A stretch of 64,000 nucleotides of DNA, from contig NZ_CP182493.1 of NCBI RefSeq assembly GCF_052056295.1, positions 1,922,001 through 1,986,000 on the forward strand. Direction: 5' to 3'. A model generated the notes under the pieces. The model was not told where the DNA came from and did not search any database. It was given only the letters and a program-made list of their open reading frames with translations. Of the stretch, positions 1-9,756 are shown in pieces. Origin of the DNA: Catenovulum sp052056295. GTDB lineage: Bacteria; Pseudomonadota; Gammaproteobacteria; Enterobacterales; Alteromonadaceae. Numbering within the stretch: the first letter of the stretch is position 1; every line of letters starts with the position of its first letter. Both the position numbers and the translations under genes were made by a program.

Positions 1-64
1 TAGCCAGCCGCTTTGCACATACACAAGGGGATAAGTAACTCAGCTAAGAGCTAGAGCAATAATT

Positions 65-147
65 TAGAGCAAAATCTCTTTTTCATGGATGAAAAAGCGA
101 AGCTTACAAGGATGTACTTGCAGCGTTTTTGTGAAAATTATGCTCTA
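65..147. repeat. Structured palindromic repeat, copy A
   Basis: Outer arms TAGAGCAAAAT and AATTATGCTCTA enclose a 9-bp hairpin (CTTTTTCAT, GG, ATGAAAAAG at 78-97) and the conserved words ACAAGGATGT (106-115) and CAGCGTTTT (121-129). The same words occur with identical spacing in copy B at 15517-15611, although the stem sequences differ. This is a small REP-like or structured intergenic element just past the 3' end of the pectate lyase gene. I see no gene in bases 1-165. Confidence 0.7.
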
Positions 148-165
148 GTTCTAGCATGGTTACGC

Positions 166-1344
166 CTACAGACCTGATACGTCTGAAGTCGATACATCAC
201 AAGCTGCGGTATTCCACGCTTCACCATATTTAGTTGAAGAGCTGCCTTTTTGTACACCTTGATACTCTTCACAAACTGGTGGATTACCAGAGCCATAGTT
301 TTTAATACGCAAGTTGCGGATAGTTGCTTTATCACCATAGTTGCGGTTTACACCGGCAATTGAACCAATAGTTGCATCAATATTTACATCGTAAACAATC
401 AAATTACGCGGGCCACCATTGTCGGTACAGTTACCACATGAACGCCATAATTTGCCGTGGGTACCATAAGCGGTAAAGCCACCAGCAACTATAGTTGTAC
501 TGTTTTTCGAGTTGTGTTGGAAAATTTTATCTGGAGTGCCGCCGTAGCCAGAAGTTGAGTTATAAGCAGAGCCACCAACAATCGTCATAGTGCCGCCTTC
601 TGATTTATTAGTTGCCGCATCTTCACAAATATCGTTCCAAGTAACGTCAGCTAAAGTACAGTTACCGCTAGAACAGTGAATACCATCAGCACCACCAGAT
701 GAGGATAATTTAACGTTGCGAATTGAAGAATTTTTTAAGGTTAATACAGCGCCTTGGCTTTCATCATCACCAACACAGCTTAAGCCTATGGTTTTACCAC
801 CACAGTCAACAAATCTATTGGTTAGAGTTGCACCTGCATAACATTCGCTTGAAGAGCCAACTTTTTGGAAAGTCCACAACTGGCCAGCGCCACCCCAATA
901 AGAATATAAACGCGCGTCTGCCCCAGCAAACATGCTTACACCCCAAACATCAATGGCTTTGTTGCTGAATTTTGAAATAATTGAATAGTAACTGCTGCCG
1001 CGATCATCAATGTACCATCTTTGATTTTCGGCACCTGTGTAATCCCATTGACGAACTTCGGCACCGTCGCCAGCGTTCCAACCCCAAACGTCTAGCGATT
1101 TGCCACTGTGGACAGGGCGAATTGAATAACTGCCATCACCTAAATCAGTCACATCAAATTGCTGATTACTATAACCCAGGGTGAACCAAGTCATAACGTT
1201 AGCACCACCAGCGGTACTAAAACTATCAACATCTAACGCGTTACCATTTAGTTTTGAAACAATAACATATCGACCAGACGATAGTGCAGCGATACTGGTC
1301 GCAGAAAAGACCATTAAGGCCAATGCGATAATTAATCGACTCAT
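166..1344 (-). CDS. Secreted pectate lyase (PL3-like) with N-terminal ricin-type lectin domain
   Basis: Predicted 392-aa secreted enzyme that cleaves polygalacturonate by beta-elimination with Ca2+. Residues 1-19 are a signal peptide (hydrophobic core, then SIA|A). Residues about 22-160 are a ricin-type beta-trefoil (CBM13-like) with QxF/QxW repeats (NQQF, NQRW, GQLW), likely carbohydrate-binding. Residues about 165-385 match family PL3: WNDICEDAAT near 236 resembles the family's acidic Ca2+ site, IFQHN is near 274, and KLWRSCGNC (298-306) is the basic/cysteine signature. The upstream ATG at 1401 is rejected because the ATG at 1344 has an AGGAAA ribosome site and starts the signal peptide. 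It is monocistronic. The KDG kinase at 9.7 kb would act later in the same pectin pathway. The family call is strong; substrate preference is inferred. Confidence 0.88.
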   Translation of the reverse strand: MSRLIIALALMVFSATSIAALSSGRYVIVSKLNGNALDVDSFSTAGGANVMTWFTLGYSNQQFDVTDLGDGSYSIRPVHSGKSLDVWGWNAGDGAEVRQWDYTGAENQRWYIDDRGSSYYSIISKFSNKAIDVWGVSMFAGADARLYSYWGGAGQLWTFQKVGSSSECYAGATLTNRFVDCGGKTIGLSCVGDDESQGAVLTLKNSSIRNVKLSSSGGADGIHCSSGNCTLADVTWNDICEDAATNKSEGGTMTIVGGSAYNSTSGYGGTPDKIFQHNSKNSTTIVAGGFTAYGTHGKLWRSCGNCTDNGGPRNLIVYDVNIDATIGSIAGVNRNYGDKATIRNLRIKNYGSGNPPVCEEYQGVQKGSSSTKYGEAWNTAACDVSTSDVSGL

Positions 1345-1556
1345 ATTTTTTCCTAATTTTGTGTGTAAAGTGTATAAAAGCCACTTAGCCACCGGTGGCA
1401 TTTTAGTAACGGCTAAAAACTAAAAACGGTTGTGCAGTGGCAAGATTCATCGATTGGTTTGTGTCCCAATGCAAATGAACACTAAAAATACTAAAGTATT
1501 ATTAAATTATTTGAAAGTATTTTGTTAAAAAAATTTAAATTTAATGATATTTGAAA

Positions 1557-1590
1557 ACAAAAAAGGAGTTGCCAGCGAACCGACAACTCC
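1557..1590 (-). terminator. Rho-independent terminator after the GH97 gene
   Basis: Read on the minus strand, GGAGTTG and CAACTCC form a 7-bp stem at 1565-1590, followed directly by a run of six Ts. It lies 27 bp past the GH97 stop. Confidence 0.75.
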
Positions 1591-1616
1591 AAAGACAGGG
1601 GGATTTGGAATAAAAA

Positions 1617-3635
1617 CTAAAGCTTGCTAATGCGTGCAGTGTAACCGCCAGAAGGCGCTAACTTCATCACAAGCTTGTCGTTAGCTGTGACAGTTTTAAC
1701 AATTTTCTTGTAATCTTCTGCCCAGCGTGCGGCGTTAATGCCATCTTGGAATATCTCAATCTGGTATTTTTGCCCTTTGTCTAAGAAAGACAAATCTAAC
1801 GCTAATTCACGTGCATACTCATCATTTAACGTGCCGACAAACCAAGTATCACCATGTTGTCGAGCCAAAGATATATAGTCACCAATTTTGCCATGTAATA
1901 CTTTTGTTTGGTCCCAAACAGTTGGTACTTTCGCCATAAATGCCGCACATTCATGCTCTCTGCGATAATTTGTTGGCGTGTCTGCCATCATTTGCAGCGG
2001 GCTTTCAAATACAGTTAACATCGCCATTTGATGCACACGTGTTGTTTGGCTCATTGGTCGCTCAAAACGAACGGTAAAATCTTTATGGTCAGCATCAACA
2101 CCTTTGTAAGCCGCTGGGCCTTGGGCATTTGACATAGCACCAGGTGTATAGTCCATAGGACCGGCAACCATACGGATAAATGGTAAAATTGTATTGTGTT
2201 CTGGTGTGCTATCTTCACTCCACTTGTTCCACTCCAAACCTTTCACACCTTCTCGTGAAATTACATTTGGGTAAGTGCGGCGCAAACCAGCTGGTTTGTA
2301 TGAACCATGGTAATCAACTAACAGTTTTCTTTTTGCTGCTTCATCGGCTATTTTCCAATAAAAATTAACCATTTGTTGATCATCACGCTGGAAGAAATCA
2401 GGCTTGATACCCACTGCGCCCAACTCGGCAAATCTGTCCATAGCTTGATCAAATTGGTCGCGCAAAGTTAACCAAGAGGTCCATAAAATAATGCCAACAC
2501 CTTTTTCATTTGCATGGGCAATAATTGCAGGTACATCCATTTCCGGTACAGTCCCCATCAAGTCACCTAGTGGATACCAACCTTCATCTAAAATTACGTA
2601 TTCAATACCGTATTCCGCAGCAAAATCTATGTAATATTTATAGGTTTGAGTGTTAACGCCCGCTTTAAAATCAACGCCGTATAAGTTGTTGGCGTTAAAC
2701 CAATCCCAAGCGACTTTACCTGGTTTAATCCATGAAATGTCTTGTACTTTGTTTTCAGCCGCCAACTGATAAGTCAATTGATTGGTGATCAGTTCACCGT
2801 CGTTTTGCGCTATCGCTAATACACGCCACGGGTAGTTACGTTTACCCTGAGTACGGGCTAAATAATCAGCGCGTTTGGTAATAGGCTCATTGCGGTCAAC
2901 CCAAGGTTTTAACGCTTGTTTCTCAAGTGGATAAGCCGGAAAAGTTGCAACTAAACCATTCGAACCTGTGCCTTTTAGCCACATACCCGCATAGTCGTGT
3001 AAGTCAGTTTCTGTCACCAATACTTTAATTTGGTTCGATTCAACAAACGCTGGTGTGCTGGCTAAAGTCGTCGCTGCAACATCTGCTACTTTTTGATAGA
3101 TGTAACTTCTTTCGTTGTGCGAATAAAAACCTTCTTCTTCCGGTAAATACACGTCGGCTTGTTTAGCAAAGTTGAACTGTGCAATTTCATCTAACACAGT
3201 AACCTTGTTGTCTAAATCAGTGATAAAGCGGTAAGCCACACCATTGTCAAACGCTCTAAACTGTACCTTGTAGCCATTGCTAAAAGTGACCGTCAGCTGA
3301 TTGTAGTGATCATGGATCTTAGCTGATTTTACTTTTACTTCAGGGGTAAGCCACTGGTTAACTGTATCGCTCTGGCTGTCAGTTATGCGAACTTGCTCAG
3401 ATAAGTTTTTATAACCCGCCAATTTTAAATCAATCATTGAAGGTAAAATGACTGATTTACCCGCGACATTGACAGAATATTTTAATGTTTGCGCGTGCTC
3501 TAACTTAACCTCAATTTTATTGTCCGGCGAATTTAGCGTGAGCGTATTTGCCCATGCAGGCGCTAGCGCACTGACTGCCGTTGCTGATATGACCAGCCCA
3601 TGTAAGCAGGCTTTTTTAAGTTGCATGAATTTCAT
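1617..3635 (-). CDS. GH97 family alpha-glycosidase, secreted
   Basis: A 672-aa glycoside hydrolase of family GH97, the family of SusB alpha-glucosidase and retaining alpha-galactosidases. A signal peptide ends near residue 29 (APAWA|N). An N-terminal beta-sandwich (about 30-290) precedes a TIM barrel (about 300-580) with YVILDEGWY, GIKPDFFQRDDQ (D413), LLVDYHGSYKP and SREGVKGLEW (E462, E468), then a C-terminal beta domain. The Asp in KPDFFQ with a Glu 55 residues later resembles the nucleophile and acid/base pair of retaining members, so a retaining enzyme such as an alpha-galactosidase is more likely than an inverting SusB type; this is inference. The start has a GAGG ribosome site. A LacI-like palindrome lies 40 bp upstream, and the gene is divergent from a TBDR that may import its substrate or product. 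Confidence 0.88.
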   Translation of the reverse strand: MKFMQLKKACLHGLVISATAVSALAPAWANTLTLNSPDNKIEVKLEHAQTLKYSVNVAGKSVILPSMIDLKLAGYKNLSEQVRITDSQSDTVNQWLTPEVKVKSAKIHDHYNQLTVTFSNGYKVQFRAFDNGVAYRFITDLDNKVTVLDEIAQFNFAKQADVYLPEEEGFYSHNERSYIYQKVADVAATTLASTPAFVESNQIKVLVTETDLHDYAGMWLKGTGSNGLVATFPAYPLEKQALKPWVDRNEPITKRADYLARTQGKRNYPWRVLAIAQNDGELITNQLTYQLAAENKVQDISWIKPGKVAWDWFNANNLYGVDFKAGVNTQTYKYYIDFAAEYGIEYVILDEGWYPLGDLMGTVPEMDVPAIIAHANEKGVGIILWTSWLTLRDQFDQAMDRFAELGAVGIKPDFFQRDDQQMVNFYWKIADEAAKRKLLVDYHGSYKPAGLRRTYPNVISREGVKGLEWNKWSEDSTPEHNTILPFIRMVAGPMDYTPGAMSNAQGPAAYKGVDADHKDFTVRFERPMSQTTRVHQMAMLTVFESPLQMMADTPTNYRREHECAAFMAKVPTVWDQTKVLHGKIGDYISLARQHGDTWFVGTLNDEYARELALDLSFLDKGQKYQIEIFQDGINAARWAEDYKKIVKTVTANDKLVMKLAPSGGYTARISKL

Positions 3636-4189
3636 GAATACATCCTCGTTTGTCGATAAATGTTCAAACAGTAGCTTAAACGTTTAACCTAAGATAATGG
3701 ATCTTTTTTAAACAAACAAGAAACCTTTTATAAATATTTTACAACATTTAATTTTTATATATAAAAATCAATTACTTAAACTGTCACTTTTTTAACCTAT
3801 GCCAAGAAGCAGCGCTGACCTTTCACACCGCCTCACCACAACAAAAATAACCACATGATATATAAAGACTTTATTTTAAATTAAATATTTTCACCCCGCA
3901 CTTTGCCGACTAATTTTCTTGTTAATCATGCAGTTAATTTAAAAATACCAGTGTTAAAACACAACATGGTTAACATTAATTAAACATTTTTCATTGACAA
4001 TAAAATAAATCTGCCTATTATTTATTCTTAATCGTTACAGAAGATTTTAAACAGAGGTATTTTTGTAACGTTTACCCTGATACAAACAACAATAGTCAGG
4101 AAGCAAAATTAAACCAATCTACTAGACTCTAGAGGTTGCGATTTAAGTTGAAACGAATATTGAAATGCTAATTGAGGAGCACAATACTG
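3636..4189. promoter_or_regulatory. Divergent control region between GH97 and TBDR genes
   Basis: A 554-bp AT-rich gap without a convincing gene. It contains the perfect palindrome TTAAACGTTTAA at 3676-3687, 40 bp before the GH97 start, and the half-similar GTAACGTTTAC at 4065-4075, about 115 bp before the TBDR start. Both carry the AACGTT centre typical of LacI/GalR-family operators, suggesting common control of both genes by a sugar-responsive repressor encoded elsewhere. The core promoters cannot be placed with confidence. Confidence 0.45.
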
Positions 4190-6658
4190 ATGTCCCATTC
4201 AAACTTAAACAAAAGTAAAATAAGCCTAGCAATTGCTGCAACCTTGGGCTTGAGCATGCCAGCTATCGCTCAAGACCAAGCTGAAGAAAATAATAAAAAG
4301 AACGACTCTTTTGAAACTATCGTAGTGACAGGTTCACCCGGTGGTCGTACTCAAATTGAGTCAGCGGTTGCGGTAACCAGTGTTGACGCTGAAATGATTA
4401 AAGATTTCCAGCCAAGCTCTGAAGCTGAAGTGTTCCGTATGATCCCAGGTATCCAAGTAGCTGGTACATCAGGCCCAGGTGGCAACTCAAATATTGCAGT
4501 GCGTGGTTTACCGGTTGCAACCGGTGGTTCACCTTTTGTCCAAATACAAGAAGATGGTTTACCAACCGTATTATTTGGTGATATTCAATTCGGTAACAAC
4601 GACTATTGGACTCGTTTTGATGCTTCGGTCGACAGAGTTGAAGGTGTACGTGGTGGTACAGCCGGCACTTTTACCTCACAAGCACCGGGCGCTATTATCA
4701 ACTACATCAGCAACTATGGTGAAATTGAAGGCGGTTTTGTTAAATTAACTACAGGTCTTGGTTACGACGAAAACCGCGTTGACTTTCGCTACGGCGGCCC
4801 AGCTGGCAACACAGTCAATTTCCACCTAGGTGGATACATGAAAAGTGGTAAAGGCCCACTAGATGCTGGTTACAATGTTAGCGAAAGTTTCCAGCTAAAA
4901 GGTAACTTAACTAAATTTTTAGCCGACGATGTCAGCTATATTCGTTTCTTATTTAAAGTAGCAGATACTCAAGAGCCAAACTATACAGGTGCGCCAGCGC
5001 TAGCTAGCTATAGTGGTAACAAAATAGACAATGTTAAACCATTCCCAGGTTTTGATGGCCGCTCTCAATCAAACTACTCAATTCACAACCAAGAGTTTTT
5101 AATTGTTAGTCGCCAAGGTGATTTAGAAAGAGTCAAAATGTCAGGCATTACCACTCAAGCTTTATCGCTTGGTAATGAATTACACTTTGAATTTGCCGAC
5201 GGCATAGTTTTAGACAATAAACTCCGTTGGACGGATATGAGTGGCGGTTTCACAGCTCCATTTTTAAATGCAACACCAACTTCAGGCGTGATTGGCTCTG
5301 AAGTGAATGGCGCAACAGTTGCGGAAATTCGTTACGCCAATGGTCCACAAGCAGGCGACGTTTATAACAAAGAATTTTTAAATAACAACACCAATGTAAG
5401 AACTAACATTCGTGATATTGGTAGCTTTGTAAATGACTTAACTTTGTCAAAAGAATTCGACTTTGCCGGTGACATTTTCACTGTCCGCGCAGGTTATTTC
5501 TTTATGAATCAAGACATAGCAATGGACTGGCACACTAACCGCACATTCTCAGAGTTAAGTGGTGACGATCCAGCAATGTTAGATTTGTTTGACGATGCTG
5601 GTAACCAGTTAACCGCCAATGGTATCGCAGGTTTTAACGATAACTGGGGTTCGTGTTGTGCACGTGATTATGACCTTTCTTATACCAATACAGCGCCATA
5701 CGTATCATTAGATTACGACACAGAATTAATGACGTTAGATGCAAGTATACGTCGCGAAACCGTTGATGCGTCAGGTTGGACTTACGCAGGCGGCGCTAGT
5801 TTTATGACGGATATTGACGGTATTAGCATCCCGACTATGATTGGCAACGGCAGCAGTGAAAAATTAAACTACTCAGTTAGTTACGACTCTTGGACCGTTG
5901 GTGGTTTATACAAGCTAAATGAAAATAATAGCTTGTTTGCACGTACATCACGAGGTGGCCGTTTTAATGGTGATAGACAAACCGTTAGTGGCAAAATTGA
6001 AGCAGATGGATCGTTAAACCAAGTAGGCCAAACGGCCGCAGTCGACTTTGTGAATCAGTCTGAAATTGGTATTAAACACAGAGGTGATGTATTAGGTGGT
6101 TATTACACCTTTGAGCTGACCTTACTACAAGGTGATTTCAAACAAAGTACCTTTGAATTATCAGCCACTCGTTGTCCAGGTGGTGCAGGCGGTTGTGTCA
6201 TTGATGCTAAATACGAATCAACTGGTGCTGAAGTATTAGGTTCATTGCGAGTGGGTGACTTCAGTTTAGTTGGTAACGCAACCTTTACTGATGCACAAAA
6301 ACAAGCAGCAGGTTCAACCGACTGGGTTAGAGCAGATGGTATCCCAGATTTAATTTATACAGTTTCTTCAAGCTATGACGTAACTGAACAAGTTAGAGTG
6401 GGTTTAAACGTGACTGGTCAATCAGATTCAATTGATGGCGCAGGTAATGAATACCCAGCATCTATGACTTTCGGTGGTCACATTGCTTATAGCCCAACCG
6501 AAAACTTAGAGTTTACCATCCAAGGTTACAACTTAACCGATGAGTTTGATTTACGTGGTAATGGTGGCTTAGTTCAAAGCTCTAGCTCACAAACAGTAAT
6601 TTCGGGTGCGCCAGCGATTGGCCGTACTATGAAAGCATCTGTGAGTGTTAAATTTTAA
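4190..6658 (+). CDS. TonB-dependent outer-membrane receptor (no STN domain)
   Basis: An 822-aa TonB-dependent receptor, an energised outer-membrane pore probably for an oligosaccharide. The signal peptide ends near residue 27 (AIA|Q), a TonB box ETIVVTG sits at 42-48, a plug domain spans about 55-170 (IPGIQV and NIAVRGLPV motifs), and the rest is a beta barrel ending in SVKF with a terminal Phe. The ATG at 4190 is chosen because GAGGAG sits 10 bp before it; an in-frame TTG at 4172 lies too close to the ribosome site. It is divergent from GH97 and followed by the oxygenase and halogenase genes. GH97 linkage suggests an alpha-linked galacto- or gluco-oligosaccharide, but the sequence does not fix the ligand. 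Confidence 0.9.
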   Translation: MSHSNLNKSKISLAIAATLGLSMPAIAQDQAEENNKKNDSFETIVVTGSPGGRTQIESAVAVTSVDAEMIKDFQPSSEAEVFRMIPGIQVAGTSGPGGNSNIAVRGLPVATGGSPFVQIQEDGLPTVLFGDIQFGNNDYWTRFDASVDRVEGVRGGTAGTFTSQAPGAIINYISNYGEIEGGFVKLTTGLGYDENRVDFRYGGPAGNTVNFHLGGYMKSGKGPLDAGYNVSESFQLKGNLTKFLADDVSYIRFLFKVADTQEPNYTGAPALASYSGNKIDNVKPFPGFDGRSQSNYSIHNQEFLIVSRQGDLERVKMSGITTQALSLGNELHFEFADGIVLDNKLRWTDMSGGFTAPFLNATPTSGVIGSEVNGATVAEIRYANGPQAGDVYNKEFLNNNTNVRTNIRDIGSFVNDLTLSKEFDFAGDIFTVRAGYFFMNQDIAMDWHTNRTFSELSGDDPAMLDLFDDAGNQLTANGIAGFNDNWGSCCARDYDLSYTNTAPYVSLDYDTELMTLDASIRRETVDASGWTYAGGASFMTDIDGISIPTMIGNGSSEKLNYSVSYDSWTVGGLYKLNENNSLFARTSRGGRFNGDRQTVSGKIEADGSLNQVGQTAAVDFVNQSEIGIKHRGDVLGGYYTFELTLLQGDFKQSTFELSATRCPGGAGGCVIDAKYESTGAEVLGSLRVGDFSLVGNATFTDAQKQAAGSTDWVRADGIPDLIYTVSSSYDVTEQVRVGLNVTGQSDSIDGAGNEYPASMTFGGHIAYSPTENLEFTIQGYNLTDEFDLRGNGGLVQSSSSQTVISGAPAIGRTMKASVSVKF

Positions 6659-6683
6659 GGCACACACTCCCCCTGATGTGCCA

Positions 6684-6705
6684 GGCCGCTTGTTTACAAG
6701 CGGCC
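6684..6705 (+). terminator. Strong GC-rich hairpin after the TBDR
   Basis: GGCCGCTTG, TTTA, CAAGCGGCC form a perfect 9-bp stem 26 bp after the TBDR stop. The following bases (GATTTAATAAG) are only weakly T-rich, so it may be a leaky terminator or an mRNA-stabilising hairpin that sets receptor expression above that of the two downstream genes. Confidence 0.6.
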
Positions 6706-6756
6706 GATTTAATAAGCTCTGCTACACTTAAATAGATTAGTATTTAAGGCAAATAT

Positions 6757-8241
6757 ATGAGTCCACTTAGCCCGCTTCAGCTTGCCCAGCAACAATTAAA
6801 CAATGGTAAAGCAGCTGCTGCCGTTGTTACTTTGCAACAATACTTAACCAGCAACAAACACGATCAAACTGCTTGGCAACTATTGGGTTACAGCCAGCAA
6901 ATGCAGCAGGACTTACCCAATGCAATTGAAGCTTTCACTCAGGCGTTAGCACTGGATGGCAATGATCAAGACACAGTGATAGCTCGCGCCAATAGTTACT
7001 TATTAGCCGGAATGAACGCAATTGATGCGTTTCAACATGCATTACAACTCGCACCAAACAATTTGCATGTATTAAGAGGTTACATCAAAGCTATAGAAGC
7101 ACAGGGACAAATAGCCCAAGCAGAATCTTTGTTAAGCAACTTTGTTAACAAGCACCCAGCTTGGTTAGCCGGCCACAAACAACTCACCAGTTTGCGTATT
7201 ATTCAAGGCCATGACAAAGATTACGATCAAAACTATCAGCAAGCGCTAGCTAAACAACCCAACAACTTAGCTTTATGGTTGGATTGGTACAAAATTCACA
7301 TCCAACAGAAAAATTGGCCCAAAGCACTAGATATAATTCAGCAAGCCACAGAGTATTTCCCCAATCAAGCTGAGTTGAAAATAGCCGAGCTGGTAATTGC
7401 GTGTGAAAACAATCAAGCGCAATCTGCACACAGCCTCTATCAGCAAACCCAAACAATAACAGATGTAAATAAAGATATGGCTTGGCTGCGCTTTAGCTTA
7501 AAACAAGGTGATTATGCCGCAGCGGAAAAGATCGCCAATACTTGGTTAGGTACAGCGGCAGAAAAATTATTTTGGCCGTATTTATCACTGATTTGGCGCT
7601 TAACTGACAACCCCAAGTGTCACTGGTTAGACGGCCAGCCACTTTATTTACAATGTCAGCATTTAGATTTAAACGAGCGAGAATTATCGCAATTAGTGCC
7701 ATTGATTCGTTCGTTGCATCAAGCCAAAGCACCGTATGCGGAGCAATCGGTTAGAGGCGGTACACAAACAGACCAGCACCTTTTGTTAAGGCACGAACCA
7801 GCAATTCAACAACTCAAACTAAAAATAGATCAGGCAGTGCAAAAATATGTTGCGCAGTTACCCGAAGCTGATCCAAAACATCCACTGTTAAAAGTAAAAA
7901 AGCAAGAATACGCGCAAGAAAAAGTTATTTATAGTGGCAGTTGGTCGACTCGTTTGTCTGCTCAAGGATACAACGTCAACCATACTCACCCAGAAGGTTG
8001 GATAAGTTCCGCTTTGTATTTAAGTTTACCAGATACCCAAGCGCTCGGCCCAGCACCCAATGGTTGGCTGCAGTTTGGCGAACCACCAAGCGAGTTGAAC
8101 TTACCCCTTGCCGCAGAACAAACTATAGAACCCAAAGTAGCCCGCCTAGTGTTATTTCCGTCTACCATGTGGCACGGCACTGTACCTTTTGACGACGGGG
8201 AACGATTAACTTTAGCTTTTGATGTAAAAGCCCCCTACTAA
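6757..8241 (+). CDS. TPR protein with C-terminal 2OG-Fe(II) oxygenase domain
   Basis: A 494-aa predicted cytoplasmic protein without signal peptide. Residues 1-300 are degenerate tetratricopeptide repeats (for example 8-100). Residues about 325-494 match the putative 2OG-Fe(II) oxygenase family PF13759: a conserved GGTQTDQHLL segment near 335, HTHPEGW with H409/H411, a distal MWHG with H473 as the second iron-ligand site, and R483 in RLTLAFD for 2-oxoglutarate. It probably hydroxylates a protein or small molecule, but the substrate is unknown. It starts after AAGGCA and is followed 15 bp later by the halogenase-like gene, so the two are probably co-expressed with the receptor. The pairing of such oxygenases with tryptophan-halogenase-like genes beside TBDRs in marine bacteria is from general knowledge. 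Confidence 0.78.
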   Translation: MSPLSPLQLAQQQLNNGKAAAAVVTLQQYLTSNKHDQTAWQLLGYSQQMQQDLPNAIEAFTQALALDGNDQDTVIARANSYLLAGMNAIDAFQHALQLAPNNLHVLRGYIKAIEAQGQIAQAESLLSNFVNKHPAWLAGHKQLTSLRIIQGHDKDYDQNYQQALAKQPNNLALWLDWYKIHIQQKNWPKALDIIQQATEYFPNQAELKIAELVIACENNQAQSAHSLYQQTQTITDVNKDMAWLRFSLKQGDYAAAEKIANTWLGTAAEKLFWPYLSLIWRLTDNPKCHWLDGQPLYLQCQHLDLNERELSQLVPLIRSLHQAKAPYAEQSVRGGTQTDQHLLLRHEPAIQQLKLKIDQAVQKYVAQLPEADPKHPLLKVKKQEYAQEKVIYSGSWSTRLSAQGYNVNHTHPEGWISSALYLSLPDTQALGPAPNGWLQFGEPPSELNLPLAAEQTIEPKVARLVLFPSTMWHGTVPFDDGERLTLAFDVKAPY

Positions 8242-8256
8242 CAACAAGGCAAACCT

Positions 8257-9756
8257 ATGCAAGAAAAGGCCATTAAACAAATTTTAATATTAGGCGGCGG
8301 CACCGCAGGCTGGATGACAGCCGCTGCGCTAGCGAATGCATTGCAGAAAAACTGCCAAATTACCTTAATAGAATCAGAACAAATTGGCACTGTTGGTGTC
8401 GGTGAAGCAACAATTCCACCCATCAGAACTTTTAACCAATCGCTTGGCATTAATGAAGCTGAATTTGTCAAAGCAACTCAAGGTACCTTTAAGTTAGGTA
8501 TTGAATTTATTAACTGGGGCAAACAGCAACACAGCTATTTTCATCCATTTGGCAGTTACGGGCGCGCGTTCGACACAGTCAATTTACACCACTATTGGTT
8601 AGATGCTTTTAAACAAGGTAAAGCAAGCCGGTTAGACGACTATTGCATGGCTTGGGCCGCAGCGAAAAACAATAAGTTTGCCCCACCTATCAACGATGCG
8701 CGCAATGTTTTATCTACCTACGAATATGCCTATCATTTTGACGCTGGCTTGTACGCGCAGTTTTTGCGCCAATACGCACAGCAGCGCGGTGTAAAGCGTA
8801 TAGAGGGCAAAGTAGAGTCTGTTAAACAAAACCCAGCTAATGAACATATTCAAGCCGTTACTTTAACCAATGGCCAAAGTTACAACGCCGAGCTATTTAT
8901 CGACTGTTCAGGCTTTCGTGGAATTTTAATTGAACAAACATTAAAAACTGGCTACCTAAATTGGCAACACTGGTTACCATGTGACAGTGCTTGGGCTGTG
9001 CCATCAGAGTCAGCAGAGTTGACCCCTTATACTAAATCGATCGCCCATGCAGCAGGCTGGCAATGGCGTATCCCCTTGCAACATAGAACTGGCAATGGTC
9101 ATGTATTTTGCAGCCAATATATGTCAGATCAACAAGCACAAGATATTCTAATGGAAAACCTGCCAGGCCAAGCACTAGCTGAGCCTAGGTTATTAAAATT
9201 TACTACAGGCAGAAGAAACTTATTTTGGAACAAAAATGTTATTGCGATAGGTTTATCCAGTGGCTTTTTAGAACCGCTCGAATCGACCAGTATACATTTA
9301 ATTCAAGCCGGCATTGCTAAGCTACTTGCGCTCTTTCCAGACAAAGATTTTGCTCAGCCAGTTATTGATGAATACAACCGGATTGCGATTGCAGAAATAG
9401 AAAACATTCGCGATTTTTTAATACTGCACTACAAGTTAACCGAGCGCGACGACAGCGAATTGTGGCGCTACTGTAAAAACATGCAAATACCGCAAAGTTT
9501 GCAATATAAAATTGACCACTTTAAAAACTACGGACGCATTATTAAAGGAGAAATGGATTTATTTGCCCACGCTAGTTGGCTAGCCGTGCATATAGGTCAA
9601 GGAAACTTGCCACAACAAACAGATCCACTGATGCAATATCGGCAAGTAAATCATGTGGAGTGGTTACAAAAGCTAAAATTAGCAATGGACAGCGCGGCAG
9701 CTAAACTGCCGAGCCAACAAAGTTTTATCGACAGAAATTGCCGCGCAAACTATTAG
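8257..9756 (+). CDS. Flavin-dependent tryptophan-halogenase-like protein
   Basis: A 499-aa soluble flavoenzyme of the PF04820 family, which uses FADH2, O2 and halide to halogenate aromatic substrates. The FAD motif GGGTAGW is at 13-19. VGVGEATIP is near 46-54. K79 in TFKLGIEF aligns with the catalytic lysine of PrnA, WQWRIP at 268-273 matches the WxWxIP signature, and PLESTS with E342 corresponds to the catalytic glutamate. All key halogenase residues are therefore present. No reductase or indole biosynthesis gene is nearby; the neighbours are a TBDR and an oxygenase, so free tryptophan is not the obvious substrate. The stop overlaps that of the convergent kdgK gene by 4 bp. The family is certain; the substrate is unknown. 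Confidence 0.88.
   Translation: MQEKAIKQILILGGGTAGWMTAAALANALQKNCQITLIESEQIGTVGVGEATIPPIRTFNQSLGINEAEFVKATQGTFKLGIEFINWGKQQHSYFHPFGSYGRAFDTVNLHHYWLDAFKQGKASRLDDYCMAWAAAKNNKFAPPINDARNVLSTYEYAYHFDAGLYAQFLRQYAQQRGVKRIEGKVESVKQNPANEHIQAVTLTNGQSYNAELFIDCSGFRGILIEQTLKTGYLNWQHWLPCDSAWAVPSESAELTPYTKSIAHAAGWQWRIPLQHRTGNGHVFCSQYMSDQQAQDILMENLPGQALAEPRLLKFTTGRRNLFWNKNVIAIGLSSGFLEPLESTSIHLIQAGIAKLLALFPDKDFAQPVIDEYNRIAIAEIENIRDFLILHYKLTERDDSELWRYCKNMQIPQSLQYKIDHFKNYGRIIKGEMDLFAHASWLAVHIGQGNLPQQTDPLMQYRQVNHVEWLQKLKLAMDSAAAKLPSQQSFIDRNCRANY

Noticed and set aside
166..1344. Opposite-strand frames (723-968, 981-1184, 1181-1423) as genes
   Set aside because: They lie antisense to the pectate lyase, which has full domain motifs and a signal peptide, and they show no protein-like pattern.
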